A stretch of 34,724 nucleotides of DNA from Planctomycetaceae bacterium (lineage in GTDB: Bacteria; Planctomycetota; Planctomycetia; Planctomycetales; Planctomycetaceae). The DNA is taken from positions 1-34,724 of the forward strand of contig JAGQPX010000144.1 of the NCBI GenBank assembly GCA_020426505.1, in the 5' to 3' direction. The notes under the pieces were generated by a model. It did not search any database. It saw nothing but the letters and a program-made list of their open reading frames with translations, and had not been told where the DNA came from. Every line of letters begins with the position of its first letter. Position 1 is the stretch's first letter. Shown here in pieces: positions 1 to 9,289 of this stretch. The translations under genes and the position numbers were made by a program.

Positions 1-94
1 AATCGCACAAACGAGGCAGAGAGACCATGAGGGAAGGCGTCTTCGTTTCATGAGGGAGACCTGCTTGTTGAGGATGACTTCTGGAAACCCATTC

Positions 95-1168
95 TCATTC
101 GGACTGTTGTTTCAGAAGTTCGCGAAACTCCAAGTTGCTGCAAAAGAGGACGTATCGACCATCGGGTGACATCGTCAATTCGTCGAGGTAAGAAACGGGG
201 CCGCAGAGTTTGATGGCTTGAGGCGGTCCCTCCTGTTTGTCATCGAGCAGGAACAGTTGGTAACCGTCCTCAGTTCTCCCGGAGAAGACGCACTTCCCGG
301 AGGTGGGAGAAAATAACGGAGAGAGGATTCGAACATCGAGTCCGTCGCCCTGTTTCCAGAGGATGCGTTTGATGCGGCAAGCTTCAGGTTGCGAGATGTC
401 GATCAGGGCAATGCAGGTTTCCCCGACTCCAATTTCTGCGCCGGGATCGACTCCTTCGATGGTCGCAACAATTGTGTTTTCATCACCCACCCAGTACGGA
501 TTCGACTCGAAACTACACCCGCAATTGCGGAGGTTCAACAAAGTGATGACCGGATCATTGTGGGGTTGCAAACACAAGGACGTGGGACCGCCGTTTCTGG
601 AGATGAGGATTGCATCTCCATCAGGCGACCAACGGGGGTATCCGATGATTCCCAGTGGATGCATTTCGGCGCCGTCAAGATCCATGACCCACACTCCCGG
701 CTCGACATCGGGGAGGGCATCGTGATTCAGCCTGTAGCTCACCTGCTTACCGTCAGGAGAGATCGTCGGACAGTTCCCAAATCCGTGCATGGTGACTTTG
801 GCATCGTCCTCAGAGGCGTCCAGCATCGCGAACTGCGTGCGGTTCCACTTTCGTCCGGGTGTGGCGTCGAACAAGATCCGCAGGCCGTCATGTGACCAGA
901 ACGGGGTTCCCAGTTCGAGAGACGGATCATCGAATGCGACCTCGATCTTCCCGGTATCGACGTCTAGAAGGTAGATGTCCATCTGGTTGTCATTCTCAGG
1001 CTCCACTGGTCCGAAGCTGCGAATTCGCTCGACGACCTTCGCGACGTTTTTTGAGATCGCCTCTTGCGTGAGAGGCTCATCGGCACTGAGTCTGGACGTC
1101 GTGCAGCAGATGATCGACGCCGAACAGATGAGCCAATGAGCCGTCGAACGAGTGAGGGTTGTTTTCAC
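95..1168 (-). CDS. Secreted TolB-like beta-propeller (PD40 repeats)
   Basis: The 357-residue product has an N-terminal hydrophobic export signal (about residues 10-29, ending near Leu-Ser-Ala-Asp). It then carries several WD40-like PD40 blades, recognised by the repeated Ser-Pro/His-Asp-Gly turn: SHDG at 92-95, SPDG at 137-140, SPDG at 181-184 and another near the C-terminus. Such blades occur in TolB and in DPP-IV-type propellers; here no peptidase or Pal-binding domain follows, so the protein is a stand-alone propeller, probably periplasmic. Its exact role is unknown. The start is a GTG, and no stronger start was seen. About 60 bases separate it from the oxidoreductase upstream on the same strand, so co-transcription is possible. 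Bases 1-94 beyond its stop show no gene. Confidence 0.75.
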   Translation of the reverse strand: MKTTLTRSTAHWLICSASIICCTTSRLSADEPLTQEAISKNVAKVVERIRSFGPVEPENDNQMDIYLLDVDTGKIEVAFDDPSLELGTPFWSHDGLRILFDATPGRKWNRTQFAMLDASEDDAKVTMHGFGNCPTISPDGKQVSYRLNHDALPDVEPGVWVMDLDGAEMHPLGIIGYPRWSPDGDAILISRNGGPTSLCLQPHNDPVITLLNLRNCGCSFESNPYWVGDENTIVATIEGVDPGAEIGVGETCIALIDISQPEACRIKRILWKQGDGLDVRILSPLFSPTSGKCVFSGRTEDGYQLFLLDDKQEGPPQAIKLCGPVSYLDELTMSPDGRYVLFCSNLEFRELLKQQSE

Positions 1169-1229
1169 GAGAGGACCTGCTTCCTGGGAAAGCTTGACGG
1201 CATTGGGAGACGTTACACCATTCTAACAA

Positions 1230-2612
1230 TCAACCCTGCTCGATCTCGAATCCCTTGCGTTTGTCGCGGCTGATGAGGCTGTGGGCGAGCTTGTTGTTGG
1301 TGACTCGTTCGGCCTCCGGATCCCATTGGATCGTGCTGTTGAGGCGGGCGGCGATGCCGGCGAGGTGACACGTTGAGAGCGCACGGTGATGGCTGAAGAC
1401 GTCGGAGATCGGTTGGACTCCTTCTGCCAGTGACTCGAAGAAGTTGCGGAAGTGGTCGGTGACTTCGCGGCCATTGTACACGGCTTCGACGGCTCCCTCG
1501 GGGAGGGGGTTTGTTTCGAGGTCCTCGACCGGTTTGCCGCTGAGACGGCCGCGGTTGATGAAGATGCGTCCCTCTGTCCCCTCAAACATGATGCCGTTGT
1601 CGCCGTCGTGACGAATGACGAGTTCCATGCCGTCCGCGTAGGTCGCTTTGATGTGGAACTCGGTCGCCGTGTTGTATTGGTTGTTGAGAGTGGGGTAGCC
1701 GTCCTCGAAGGGGACCGGGTGCTTGACCATGATCGGCTCGATCGTGACCGGGCCGGTGTCGGTCTTACCCATGGCCCAGGTGGCGATGTCGACGTGATGG
1801 GCGCCCCAGTCGGTCAGTTTGCCGCCCGAGTACTCGTACCACCAGCGGAACTCGTAATGCGTGCGTGACCAGCTTTGCGTCTCGCCGTTGGGACCGGCGA
1901 GGTAGTGATAGGGTGCCTCGGCGACCGGTCCCTGCCACTGATTCCAGTCGAAGTGCTTAGGCGGATCGACGGCAGGTAACTCTGGACTTGTCGGACCTCC
2001 GCCAAGACTGCACGTCACCGTCTTGACGGTGTCGATGCGTCCATCGCGAATCATGGCGATTGCTTTGAGGAACTTGCTGTCGCTGCGTTGTTGGGTGCCA
2101 ATCTGCACGATGCGGCCCGTCTGCCTGACGACGTCGCACATCTGTCGCCCCTCATCGATCGTGAGCGTCATCGGCTTCTCGCAATAGACGTCCTTGCCGG
2201 AGAGCATGGCCTCGATGGCGATCTTGGCATGCCAGTGATCGGGCGTCGAAATGTGCACGACGTCGATATCATCACGATCGATGATGGCTCGATAGTCAGC
2301 GATCACCTCCGGCGTGCTGCCGCTCCAATCCTCGACCAACCCTGCAGCCCGCTCACGTCGCTCAGCATCGACATCACAGACCGCCACGATGTCGCCGTAC
2401 TTGGGGAACTCCTTCCCCGATCCATAGGTGCCATCCAGTCCGGTCGCCCGATGGTCCCAACGACTTCCCGTGCCGACCGCCGCGATGCGCGGCCGGTCAT
2501 TCGCACTCTCGAAGCCGATCGCCCGCCGCGAACGACAGGTCCAGATTGCGATGCCGGACCCGATCACGGAGGTCCGAAGGAACTGACGACGTGTGATATT
2601 GGTTCTCGGCAT
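1230..2612 (-). CDS. TAT-exported Gfo/Idh/MocA family oxidoreductase
   Basis: Predicted NAD(P)-dependent sugar or polyol dehydrogenase of the Gfo/Idh/MocA family, 460 residues. From the chosen ATG the protein opens with a twin-arginine signal (TRRQFLR, then a hydrophobic stretch), so it is probably exported folded with its cofactor. The Rossmann domain follows. The family lysine lies in the 'DVYCEKPMTL' motif, and the C-terminal half is the usual beta-sheet domain with a 'WWYEYSGGKLTDWGAHHVD' segment typical of planctomycete members. The frame stays open upstream to 2831, but those 73 residues are arginine-rich, lack family similarity and would bury the TAT signal, so the start at 2612 is preferred. 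The substrate cannot be read from the sequence. Planctomycetes carry many such exported paralogues, often linked to polysaccharide breakdown. Confidence 0.88.
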   Translation of the reverse strand: MPRTNITRRQFLRTSVIGSGIAIWTCRSRRAIGFESANDRPRIAAVGTGSRWDHRATGLDGTYGSGKEFPKYGDIVAVCDVDAERRERAAGLVEDWSGSTPEVIADYRAIIDRDDIDVVHISTPDHWHAKIAIEAMLSGKDVYCEKPMTLTIDEGRQMCDVVRQTGRIVQIGTQQRSDSKFLKAIAMIRDGRIDTVKTVTCSLGGGPTSPELPAVDPPKHFDWNQWQGPVAEAPYHYLAGPNGETQSWSRTHYEFRWWYEYSGGKLTDWGAHHVDIATWAMGKTDTGPVTIEPIMVKHPVPFEDGYPTLNNQYNTATEFHIKATYADGMELVIRHDGDNGIMFEGTEGRIFINRGRLSGKPVEDLETNPLPEGAVEAVYNGREVTDHFRNFFESLAEGVQPISDVFSHHRALSTCHLAGIAARLNSTIQWDPEAERVTNNKLAHSLISRDKRKGFEIEQG

Positions 2613-2935
2613 GGGACGATCGGAGTGCAGGAGGACGGTTTCGGCTGAACAATGAATCGTTGAAGTCACACGTCCGGTGTCAGTCGTACACCTCACAACA
2701 ACCCCCGTGACTTCTAAGGAAGAACTTGTGGCAGGTTGGTCGAGTGTGGGTGAGTTGCCAATTGTCGCACCACTTCTACCACAACGCCGGCGCGTTTGCA
2801 GGGTGTTGGTGTTCGAATCGTGGAACGTCATGCCCCAAGCCGTCGGCTTTGCCGTCGAGTCGATCTCTGAGTCTTCGCGATCGATTGACGCGTGTCATCC
2901 AACCATCGACGGCGGAGGGTCGGCACGGGATTCAA
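2613..2935. other. Intergenic stretch with no recognised gene
   Basis: This is the 5' side of the oxidoreductase gene and the 3' side of the zinc-ribbon gene. The oxidoreductase frame is open through part of it, but the translation looks non-coding. No convincing promoter, terminator or repeat was seen. Confidence 0.5.
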
Positions 2936-3373
2936 TTATGCATTCGCGTGTTCGACGAAGTGGAGGGCGCCGTCGCAGAATTTGCAGGCGACATTGGCGC
3001 CCATGTACTTCTCGGCTGCGCGGATCTGTTTCTTGCAGTGGGGGCAGTCTGCATAGAAAGCAATGCGAGTGATCGCTTCGCTGTCCAAGTCAAGTTGGAA
3101 CGGCTTGTGACAGAACTTGCACTCGACGCGTTCGCCGGCATACTTGCCGTGTATGCGGAGTTCCTTCCGACAATGAGGGCAACCGACGTAATAGCCAACT
3201 GGGTGAACGTCAATCATGCTTTCGTCCTCCTCGAGTCGGACGTATTCCGGAGGGGGAATAGGTTTAGATTGCAGGTCGGTGTTCAATAGGGCGCCGCAGC
3301 GTTTGCAGTGAATGAGCAGACGCGGCATCTCCGCTTCACAATCGGGGCAGGGGCCCCCGGGCCATGCGGGCAT
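2936..3373 (-). CDS. Triple zinc-ribbon protein
   Basis: Small 145-residue protein with six CxxC knuckles: C9/C12, C23/C26, C65/C68, C85/C88, C110/C113 and C130/C133. Paired in order they make three zinc ribbons. The second and third ribbons are an internal duplication: each has CPHC, then a basic stretch with 'KY-x-G' followed by Val, then CKFC about 17-20 residues on. There is no signal peptide or membrane segment, so it should be cytoplasmic. A strong ribosome-binding site (GGGAG, 7 bases from ATG) supports the start at 3373. No enzyme domain is present. Roles in nucleic-acid or protein binding are typical for such ribbons but remain inference. Confidence 0.8.
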   Translation of the reverse strand: MPAWPGGPCPDCEAEMPRLLIHCKRCGALLNTDLQSKPIPPPEYVRLEEDESMIDVHPVGYYVGCPHCRKELRIHGKYAGERVECKFCHKPFQLDLDSEAITRIAFYADCPHCKKQIRAAEKYMGANVACKFCDGALHFVEHANA

Positions 3374-3543
3374 TGATCTCTCCCATCATCGGTCACAGGA
3401 AGTTGTCTCGCTGCACGAAACAAAGTCATGTCATCCCGGCCCACATCTTCGGCCCGCATGGGAAAGCTGAGTGATATCACGGTCAATCACGAACGGCGAC
3501 GTCATCGACCGCGACGCTCATCACATGGTACATCATAACGAAT

Positions 3544-4851
3544 TCACTTTGCTCTGAGACAGGCCAGAGTGTGAAATCCGCGAAAATACAGTCGACCGTT
3601 TCCCATGGCGGGTGTGCTGTGAATCTGATCACCGAGCGGACTTTTGCCGAGGACTTTCAATTGAGGTTGCGTCGCCACGACTGCGATCTCTCCATCGTCT
3701 GCGGGGCAGTAGAGATTGCCGTTGACCAACACAGGCGAGCTAAAGTAGTTGCCTCCCACCCGGACCTTTTCGATCGTCTCTCCATCCTGAGGATTCACGC
3801 TGAATACAATTCCGTCGTCGGTCCACAGGTAAATGGTGCCATCCGCGATGATGGGGGTCGGGACGTAGGGCAGAGCAGTCGTGCGTTCCCAGCGAACGTG
3901 AGGCTGGGTGGTGCTCCCGTCAAGAACGGGTTCGACCGCGAGCATGTACTTTCCTTTTCCACCGGAGCCGCAAGTCGCAAGGATGACTCCTTCCCCCGCC
4001 ACCGGCGAAGAGACCGTGCGTTGTGGGAGTTCGCCGGACGCCCAGAGTTGCACTCCCGTTTCGAGGTCGAGGCCGGCGATGCCCGTCGCTCCACTGAGAC
4101 AGACGAGTTGCGGCTTGTGCCCCTCGACGGCCAGCACCAGTGGGGTCGAGTACGCCGCGTAGCGGTGTTCACGAGTCGAGCGCCACACCTCTGAGCCGGT
4201 CTTTCGATCCAATGCGATTACGAAGCTCGGACCGGCCTGATCGTTCGCCAGGATGACCAACTCGCCGTGCAGGATCGGGGAATGACCCTGTCCGTGCATG
4301 CTGACCAAAGGGCCAAGGTCTTCGGTCCAGAGAGGGGTGCCGTCGTGATCGTAAGCCGAGAAGAGGTTGTGTTCCGTATCGGCGAAGGCCACGTAGACCC
4401 GCTCTCCGTCGACGAGTGGAGAACACGATCCATAACTGTTGCGGTTGCTGACCTGTTTCTCGGCATCGAGTTGAACGTTCTGTGTCCAGAGGATTTCGCC
4501 GGTGGTCGCATTGAGGCACAGCAACATTCGTATTCCGTCGGACATTCCCGATGCGACGAAGAGCCGCTCTCCGAATACCGCAGGCGAGCTGTGACCGATA
4601 CCGGGGAGGTCGGTTTTCCATTCGTAATCCTCTTCGGTCCATTGAACCGGTAGCCCTTCAAGCGTTACGACGCCGCTGCCATTCGGCCCACGGAATCTTG
4701 GCCAGTCCTGGCAGGTCCCTACACGGCAGAGGAGTAAGGCAAGGATGCAACTTCGGATCCAGAATTGCCCCAGGCAGCATTCGGCGAATTGACTGCGTTG
4801 AGATGCAGTTGACGGTATTGTCGACGAGTTGCGTTTGTGGATCATGGGCAT
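3544..4851 (-). CDS. Exported PQQ-like beta-propeller protein
   Basis: Predicted periplasmic eight-bladed propeller of the PQQ-binding-like (quinoprotein dehydrogenase-like) superfamily, about 435 residues from the ATG at 4851 (a second ATG lies two codons later). A hydrophobic segment near residues 35-45 precedes 'DWPRFRGPNGSG', the planctomycete start of the mature domain. Repeated blades contain 'tryptophan-docking' style turns such as 'LNATTGEILW', 'LDRKTGSEVW' and 'LDLETGVQLW'. The frame is open upstream to 5031, but that part does not look like a signal peptide. Family members are often annotated as PQQ enzymes, yet catalytic and PQQ-binding residues are not evident, so binding or scaffolding is as likely as catalysis. 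It is a paralogue of the gene at 31189-32448. Confidence 0.85.
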   Translation of the reverse strand: MPMIHKRNSSTIPSTASQRSQFAECCLGQFWIRSCILALLLCRVGTCQDWPRFRGPNGSGVVTLEGLPVQWTEEDYEWKTDLPGIGHSSPAVFGERLFVASGMSDGIRMLLCLNATTGEILWTQNVQLDAEKQVSNRNSYGSCSPLVDGERVYVAFADTEHNLFSAYDHDGTPLWTEDLGPLVSMHGQGHSPILHGELVILANDQAGPSFVIALDRKTGSEVWRSTREHRYAAYSTPLVLAVEGHKPQLVCLSGATGIAGLDLETGVQLWASGELPQRTVSSPVAGEGVILATCGSGGKGKYMLAVEPVLDGSTTQPHVRWERTTALPYVPTPIIADGTIYLWTDDGIVFSVNPQDGETIEKVRVGGNYFSSPVLVNGNLYCPADDGEIAVVATQPQLKVLGKSPLGDQIHSTPAMGNGRLYFRGFHTLACLRAK

Positions 4852-5313
4852 CGTTTCTAACGGCGTTTCTCCAAGAGATTCCGGAGGGTGGACACGGATT
4901 GAGGCCGGAAAAAATACGTTTGGATTCCCAAATACGGGAAATCCGTCGTTCACCTTTCGAAAAAAAAGATTATCATGCAAACAATATTCCGACCGGCTCT
5001 GTTGGAGGAGCCATTTTATCTCGAAAGTCATCGCACGATCGACTTCGTCCTTAAGATGACTGGACGATCGGGGGATCGCAACTGATCGAGCACAATTAGC
5101 ACACTACAGGGACTTGTCAGGATCAAGTTCAATATCGGTTTCTGATTCTGTGGCTGGTATCAGTCCTCCGATGACTAACGTTGCTCAGGCTGTGGGACAT
5201 GACAGGGATGAGAGGACTAACGAATACGTATCACTCCTGACTGGATTCATCCGCCGTTTCGATTGTTCGACGGAATTGGCGATTTACGGATTGGTCGATT
5301 TTAGAATGCTGCT
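4852..5313. other. Divergent intergenic region between propeller and FHA activator
   Basis: About 460 bases separate the start codons of two divergently read genes, so promoters for both should lie here. The middle is A/T-rich around 4970-4985. No clear sigma70 pair or sigma54 (GG-N10-GC) site could be assigned by eye. Short open frames in it look random. Confidence 0.5.
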
Positions 5314-7374
5314 GTGGTAGGACACGATCAAACACTGATTTCGGCCGCGCGACTCATCGTTTGTGACGACGACGGAGTTGCCGGGCCGGTTTACGAACTC
5401 AATCCTCATCGTGTGACGGCGATCGGTCGTTTGCCCAGCAATGACATCATCATTGACGACGAATCGTGCAGCCGATCGCATTGTGAGGTCAGGCTTGAGG
5501 GAACCAAATGGCTTCTTCGCGATCTTGGCAGCCGAAATGGAACATTCGTCAACAACAGTCGCGTGACGCAGGATTGGCCGTTGTTGAATCGGCAAGTGGT
5601 TCGTGTCGGAGGGGCGTCGTTCCGATTCGTGATTGATGGTGCAACAGACACGGGGCGGGAGGCCTACGACACGGCCGTCGCTTTGGAAACTCATCAGAAC
5701 GTCAGCAACCATTCGACTCGTGTTGCTGATGTCACGCTTGTTGATGAGTTGGAGATCGAAAGTGACACGAACATCGTCCATCGGACGAAGGAGAGTCACT
5801 ATCTCATGGAGTCGATCTCCGAGGAGCGGAGTCGTGAGTTGGCTGAGGGCTTGGGGCATCTTCATCGCATGGCATTGCGGACGGCTGCCTGCAAAACGTT
5901 ACCGGAATTGGCCGACACTGCACTGGATGGCCTGTTCGATGCGCTCGACGTTGACATCGGCGCCGTCTTGATGCTGCCGGAGAATCTGAGTAGCGTGCAA
6001 GCGGCACAACATGCCCGCCGTATCGCCTACCGTAATCGGGTGGCATTGGAGTATGAGAAGGTTTCGGCCACTCTCACACGTGAGACGTTGCTGCGTAATG
6101 AAGCCGTCCTGTCAGAGGACTGGAAATCGAACTCGGCCTTGGAAGCGGCCGAGTCGGACAGTCTTGATGAGATGGAAGTTCGCAGTGTGATCTGTGCGCC
6201 GATCCGCTGTCAGAACGGAATCTGCGGGCTCATCCACCTCTACACCACTCGGACGGACGCATTGCTCGATCAGGATGACCTGCACTTCACGCTTGCGGTT
6301 GCCGATCACTGTGGCACCGTTTTCGGCTTGTTGGAAGAGCGGCTGAAGCTTCAGGACAACCTCGAAAAACAGAGGCAAAAGTACAATGAACTTCGTCAGC
6401 AGTTAGTCGGGAACAGCCAACTCGTGGGCGAGAGTCCGTCGATGCGCGCCCTTCGCGATCAGGCGATGCGGGTCGGTCCAACCGGGGCGACAGTGCTCAT
6501 TCGTGGCGAGAGCGGCGTGGGTAAGGAACTCGTCGCGAGACTCATTCATCAGAGTAGTGATCGAGCCGACAAGCCTTTAGTCTGCATGAACTGCGCCGCG
6601 CTCACGGAGAGCTTGCTGGAAAGCGAATTGTTCGGCCACGAGAAAGGTTCCTTTACCGGCGCAACGGAAAAGAAGATTGGTAAATTTGAGCAGGCGAATC
6701 AGGGAACTCTTTTTCTCGATGAAGTCGGAGAAATGAGCCTGAGCATTCAGGCAAAGTTTCTCCGCGTGCTTGAAGGGCATCCCTTTGAGCGAGTCGGAGG
6801 AAGCACTCCGGTCAACGTCAATGTTCGAGTGATCGCGGCAACCAATCGTAACCTTGAGGACGCTGTCAACGAAGGGGAGTTCCGTCAGGACCTCTACTTC
6901 CGGTTGCATGTCGTGCAAGTGAACATCGATCCTCTTCGCGAGCGTCGTGGCGACATCCCGATTCTTGCAGAGTACTTTGTCCGTCGCTTCGCCGACAGCA
7001 CCGGTCGTGTCATTCATGGTCTTTCTCCGGATGCGCTGAAGATGCTCGTGGATTATGACTGGCCAGGGAACGTCAGAGAGCTGCAGAATACGATCGAGCG
7101 AGCGGTCATTCTCTGTCAGGGGGATCACGTCGATGATTGTGACGTTCAGTTGTCGAGTCTCCAACGAGGGCAGTTGGCCTTTCAGGGTTACGCCTCGACT
7201 GCCGACGGCCAATACAAGGAGATGACGATCGAGGCGCTGGAAAGGGAGCACATCCTGGCGACGCTGACCTACACTGATTGGAACAAGACTCGGGCATCCC
7301 AAATCCTGGCGATTGAACGGTCCACACTGGATCGAAAGCTCAAACGTTACAAGGTCTCGCGCCCAACGAATTGA
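5314..7374 (+). CDS. FHA-GAF-sigma54 activator (bacterial enhancer-binding protein)
   Basis: Predicted transcription activator of sigma54 RNA polymerase, 686 residues. An N-terminal FHA domain (about 12-107) has Gly38-Arg39, Ser53-Arg54-Ser55-His56 and Asn75-Gly76, the residues that grip a phosphothreonine. A GAF-like sensor covers about 170-345, followed by a short helical linker. The AAA+ domain has Walker A GESGVGKE at 398-405, the sigma54-contact loop GSFTGA at 445-450 (usual form GAFTGA) and Walker B GTLFLDEVGE at 464-473. A Fis-type helix-turn-helix ends the protein. There is no receiver domain, so control is probably by Ser/Thr kinase signalling plus the GAF ligand rather than by a two-component kinase. 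Start is a GTG, set by an in-frame stop four codons upstream. Confidence 0.93.
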   Translation: MVGHDQTLISAARLIVCDDDGVAGPVYELNPHRVTAIGRLPSNDIIIDDESCSRSHCEVRLEGTKWLLRDLGSRNGTFVNNSRVTQDWPLLNRQVVRVGGASFRFVIDGATDTGREAYDTAVALETHQNVSNHSTRVADVTLVDELEIESDTNIVHRTKESHYLMESISEERSRELAEGLGHLHRMALRTAACKTLPELADTALDGLFDALDVDIGAVLMLPENLSSVQAAQHARRIAYRNRVALEYEKVSATLTRETLLRNEAVLSEDWKSNSALEAAESDSLDEMEVRSVICAPIRCQNGICGLIHLYTTRTDALLDQDDLHFTLAVADHCGTVFGLLEERLKLQDNLEKQRQKYNELRQQLVGNSQLVGESPSMRALRDQAMRVGPTGATVLIRGESGVGKELVARLIHQSSDRADKPLVCMNCAALTESLLESELFGHEKGSFTGATEKKIGKFEQANQGTLFLDEVGEMSLSIQAKFLRVLEGHPFERVGGSTPVNVNVRVIAATNRNLEDAVNEGEFRQDLYFRLHVVQVNIDPLRERRGDIPILAEYFVRRFADSTGRVIHGLSPDALKMLVDYDWPGNVRELQNTIERAVILCQGDHVDDCDVQLSSLQRGQLAFQGYASTADGQYKEMTIEALEREHILATLTYTDWNKTRASQILAIERSTLDRKLKRYKVSRPTN

Positions 7375-7521
7375 TCGCAGGGACCTTCGAGGCGGTCAGG
7401 AGGGTCGCCGGTCGAGTGACATCCCTGCGGTTGGCCGGATGAGACCCGGTTCCCGGACACGAGCAGCGAATCGTCGAGTCGGCATCACAACTCCGGCAGC
7501 CATGAAAGTGAGCGGAAGATC

Positions 7522-8235
7522 ATGTTTCCCGGCGACATATTGATCGACGGGTATAACGTGCTGCATGCTGCCGGTTTCGCTCAGCAGTCGTATCGCCGCG
7601 GTGAGTTTGAGAAGCGGCGCAACAAGCTTCTTCGGTTGATCTCACAACAGCTATCGACTCGTGAGCGGTTGCGGACGACGATTGTATTCGATGCCACGGA
7701 TCCATCGGTCATGCCATCGGCCCCTCACGTGAGAGAGGACATTCTGGTGATTTTTGCCGGCGAAGGAGGCGATGCAGACGCAACAATCGAACGTCTTATC
7801 CGCGAGAATTCGGCACCGCGACGATTATGCGTTGTCTCCAGCGATCACCGTTTGCAGAAGGCTGCGCGGCGCAGGCGTGGCAGATTCATTGATAGTGATG
7901 TCTTTCTCCAGCGGCTGGCAAGACGCCCCACACCCGAAGAGCGCAGCCAGCAACAGGTCGAGCCGACTGCCAAACACACGGGAAATCTTCCCCCTGGCGA
8001 GGTGGAAGCCTGGCTGCGAGTGTTCGAAGACATCGACCGCAGCGAATCACCACCACGCAGGGGGCGAAGGGAGTTGAAATCGAATTCCGCAGATATGACG
8101 CGTCCGGGCCGAGGGCATCAGGCGATTCCTTCTGCTGAGGACAGTCCATCTGCTGACGATCTGACGAGCGAGATCGGGTTCTGGGAATCACGTGTCTCGG
8201 AACTTTGGGATGCAGATCCCACAGCGGACGATTGA
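7522..8235 (+). CDS. YacP-like NYN domain protein (PIN-like ribonuclease)
   Basis: 237 residues. The N-terminal 135 residues match the YacP/NYN fold: 'ILIDGYNVLHA' with Asp9 and Asn12, 'VFDATD' with Asp57, 'GDADATIE' with Asp84/Asp86 and 'VSSDHRLQKAARRRG' with Asp108. These acidic residues form the metal site in NYN/PIN nucleases; Bacillus YacP (Rae1) cuts mRNA on the ribosome. The remaining 100 residues are charged and low-complexity, probably disordered. It begins about 150 bases after the FHA activator on the same strand and has a GGAAG ribosome-binding site, so it may be translated from the same transcript. RNA cleavage is inferred from family, not shown. Confidence 0.85.
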   Translation: MFPGDILIDGYNVLHAAGFAQQSYRRGEFEKRRNKLLRLISQQLSTRERLRTTIVFDATDPSVMPSAPHVREDILVIFAGEGGDADATIERLIRENSAPRRLCVVSSDHRLQKAARRRRGRFIDSDVFLQRLARRPTPEERSQQQVEPTAKHTGNLPPGEVEAWLRVFEDIDRSESPPRRGRRELKSNSADMTRPGRGHQAIPSAEDSPSADDLTSEIGFWESRVSELWDADPTADD

Positions 8236-8331
8236 CGCTCGCATGCCGTCGCTGCACAATCGAGAGATCTTGAAGTGATCATGTCATTCGGGAGGACCCG
8301 ACTTGGCCACTTGTCATTCACTGGAGAGATT

Positions 8332-9195
8332 ATGTGTTGGAAGCACGTCTTGATTCGACGCCTACCTCGCACCGCCAGCGTGGAATTGGCTCTTGTGCTT
8401 CTGACGTGCTTTGCATCCGGATGCGGTGCAAAGAAGTACGAGGAACGACTGGCGGCGACCAGCGAGTACTTTGAGTACAAGGACCGAATCAACACGGAGC
8501 TGACCCCCGCCTGGAGTGGCAGGGGAATCAGCCTGCAGGTCCCCGGTCAGTTCGCGCTCGTTCCTCCGCCTTCGCAACCTGACACGGAGGAGGGGGAAGC
8601 GAACGCCTCTCTCGTCGAAGATCATCGGCAGCCTCACTACCTTGGGATTGAACTACCGGGACTCGTGAGCGCTTGGAAAGCGAATGTCCAGGCTGATGCG
8701 GAAGGTGATGATGAACAGGGACGGACGGCCTATCTCTACCTTTTCAGCAATTACGATTGGCACCTCCAGTCAGGCGAGGGTAACAACCCGTCCACCTATC
8801 TGTCGGAACTTGAACGGCAGGTCACGAGTTCCATCGGCGTGTTCCTGCCCGAAGGTGATGGCGGAACCGGTGCACAAAAGAACGTTCGATATCGTGAAAC
8901 CATTCCCAGCGGTCTTCCCGATAGCAAGTTCGGTCCGCCGCAGGACTTCACAGCGGTCACGCTCTCACCCGAGATTCCTGTCAGCGACGTTCCCCTGGAA
9001 ATGCAGATGTATGAGTGGGCAGGGAGTCAGATACAGGTCGCGCTCTTGATGGTCTATCCCGCCTCCGTCAGTCCACAGGAAGACCTGCAGGAACGATTGC
9101 GGTTAACCATGCAGACTCTCGCGGTTGCCGATCAAGCACCGCGTGCCGGGGGAACTCAGGGGGGAAATGGCCCCGGTCCGGCGCGGAGTTTCTAG
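8332..9195 (+). CDS. Predicted lipoprotein of unknown function
   Basis: The ATG at 8332 has a well-placed GGAGAG site (5-6 bases upstream) and gives 287 residues. A frame-open extension to a GTG at 8275 exists but would push the signal peptide inward. The start is followed by basic residues, a hydrophobic core and the lipobox-like 'FASGC', so the mature protein should begin with a lipidated cysteine. The rest is soluble and acidic, with no domain I recognise; it ends in a Gly/Pro-rich tail. It lies about 100 bases downstream of the NYN gene and faces glgC head-on. A role in the envelope is inference only. Confidence 0.7.
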   Translation: MCWKHVLIRRLPRTASVELALVLLTCFASGCGAKKYEERLAATSEYFEYKDRINTELTPAWSGRGISLQVPGQFALVPPPSQPDTEEGEANASLVEDHRQPHYLGIELPGLVSAWKANVQADAEGDDEQGRTAYLYLFSNYDWHLQSGEGNNPSTYLSELERQVTSSIGVFLPEGDGGTGAQKNVRYRETIPSGLPDSKFGPPQDFTAVTLSPEIPVSDVPLEMQMYEWAGSQIQVALLMVYPASVSPQEDLQERLRLTMQTLAVADQAPRAGGTQGGNGPGPARSF

Positions 9196-9226
9196 AGCCA
9201 CGTGGATTCCCTTGTGGCGGCACTGG

Positions 9227-9240
9227 GGCATCGCGATGCC
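9227..9240. repeat. 14-bp perfect palindrome between convergent genes
   Basis: GGCATCGCGATGCC lies in the 94-base gap between the convergent lipoprotein gene and glgC. It could fold as a short hairpin on either strand, but there is no T-run beside it, so a terminator role is doubtful. Confidence 0.35.
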
Positions 9241-9289
9241 TACGTTTCGGGCATGGTCCCCCGCGGCTGTTCTCGCCGCCAGCGATGGT

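Noticed and set aside
2613..2831. N-terminal extension of the oxidoreductase
   Set aside because: It would place about 73 unrelated residues before a clear twin-arginine signal.
3544..4851. PQQ-dependent dehydrogenase
   Set aside because: Only the propeller is seen; no catalytic or cofactor residues could be pointed to, so the enzyme name was not used.
4852..5031. N-terminal extension of the PQQ-like propeller
   Set aside because: It has no signal-peptide character, and the signal lies after the ATGs at 4851/4845.
5114..5320. 68-residue frame before the FHA activator
   Set aside because: No ribosome-binding site, no similarity, and it runs into the activator's start.
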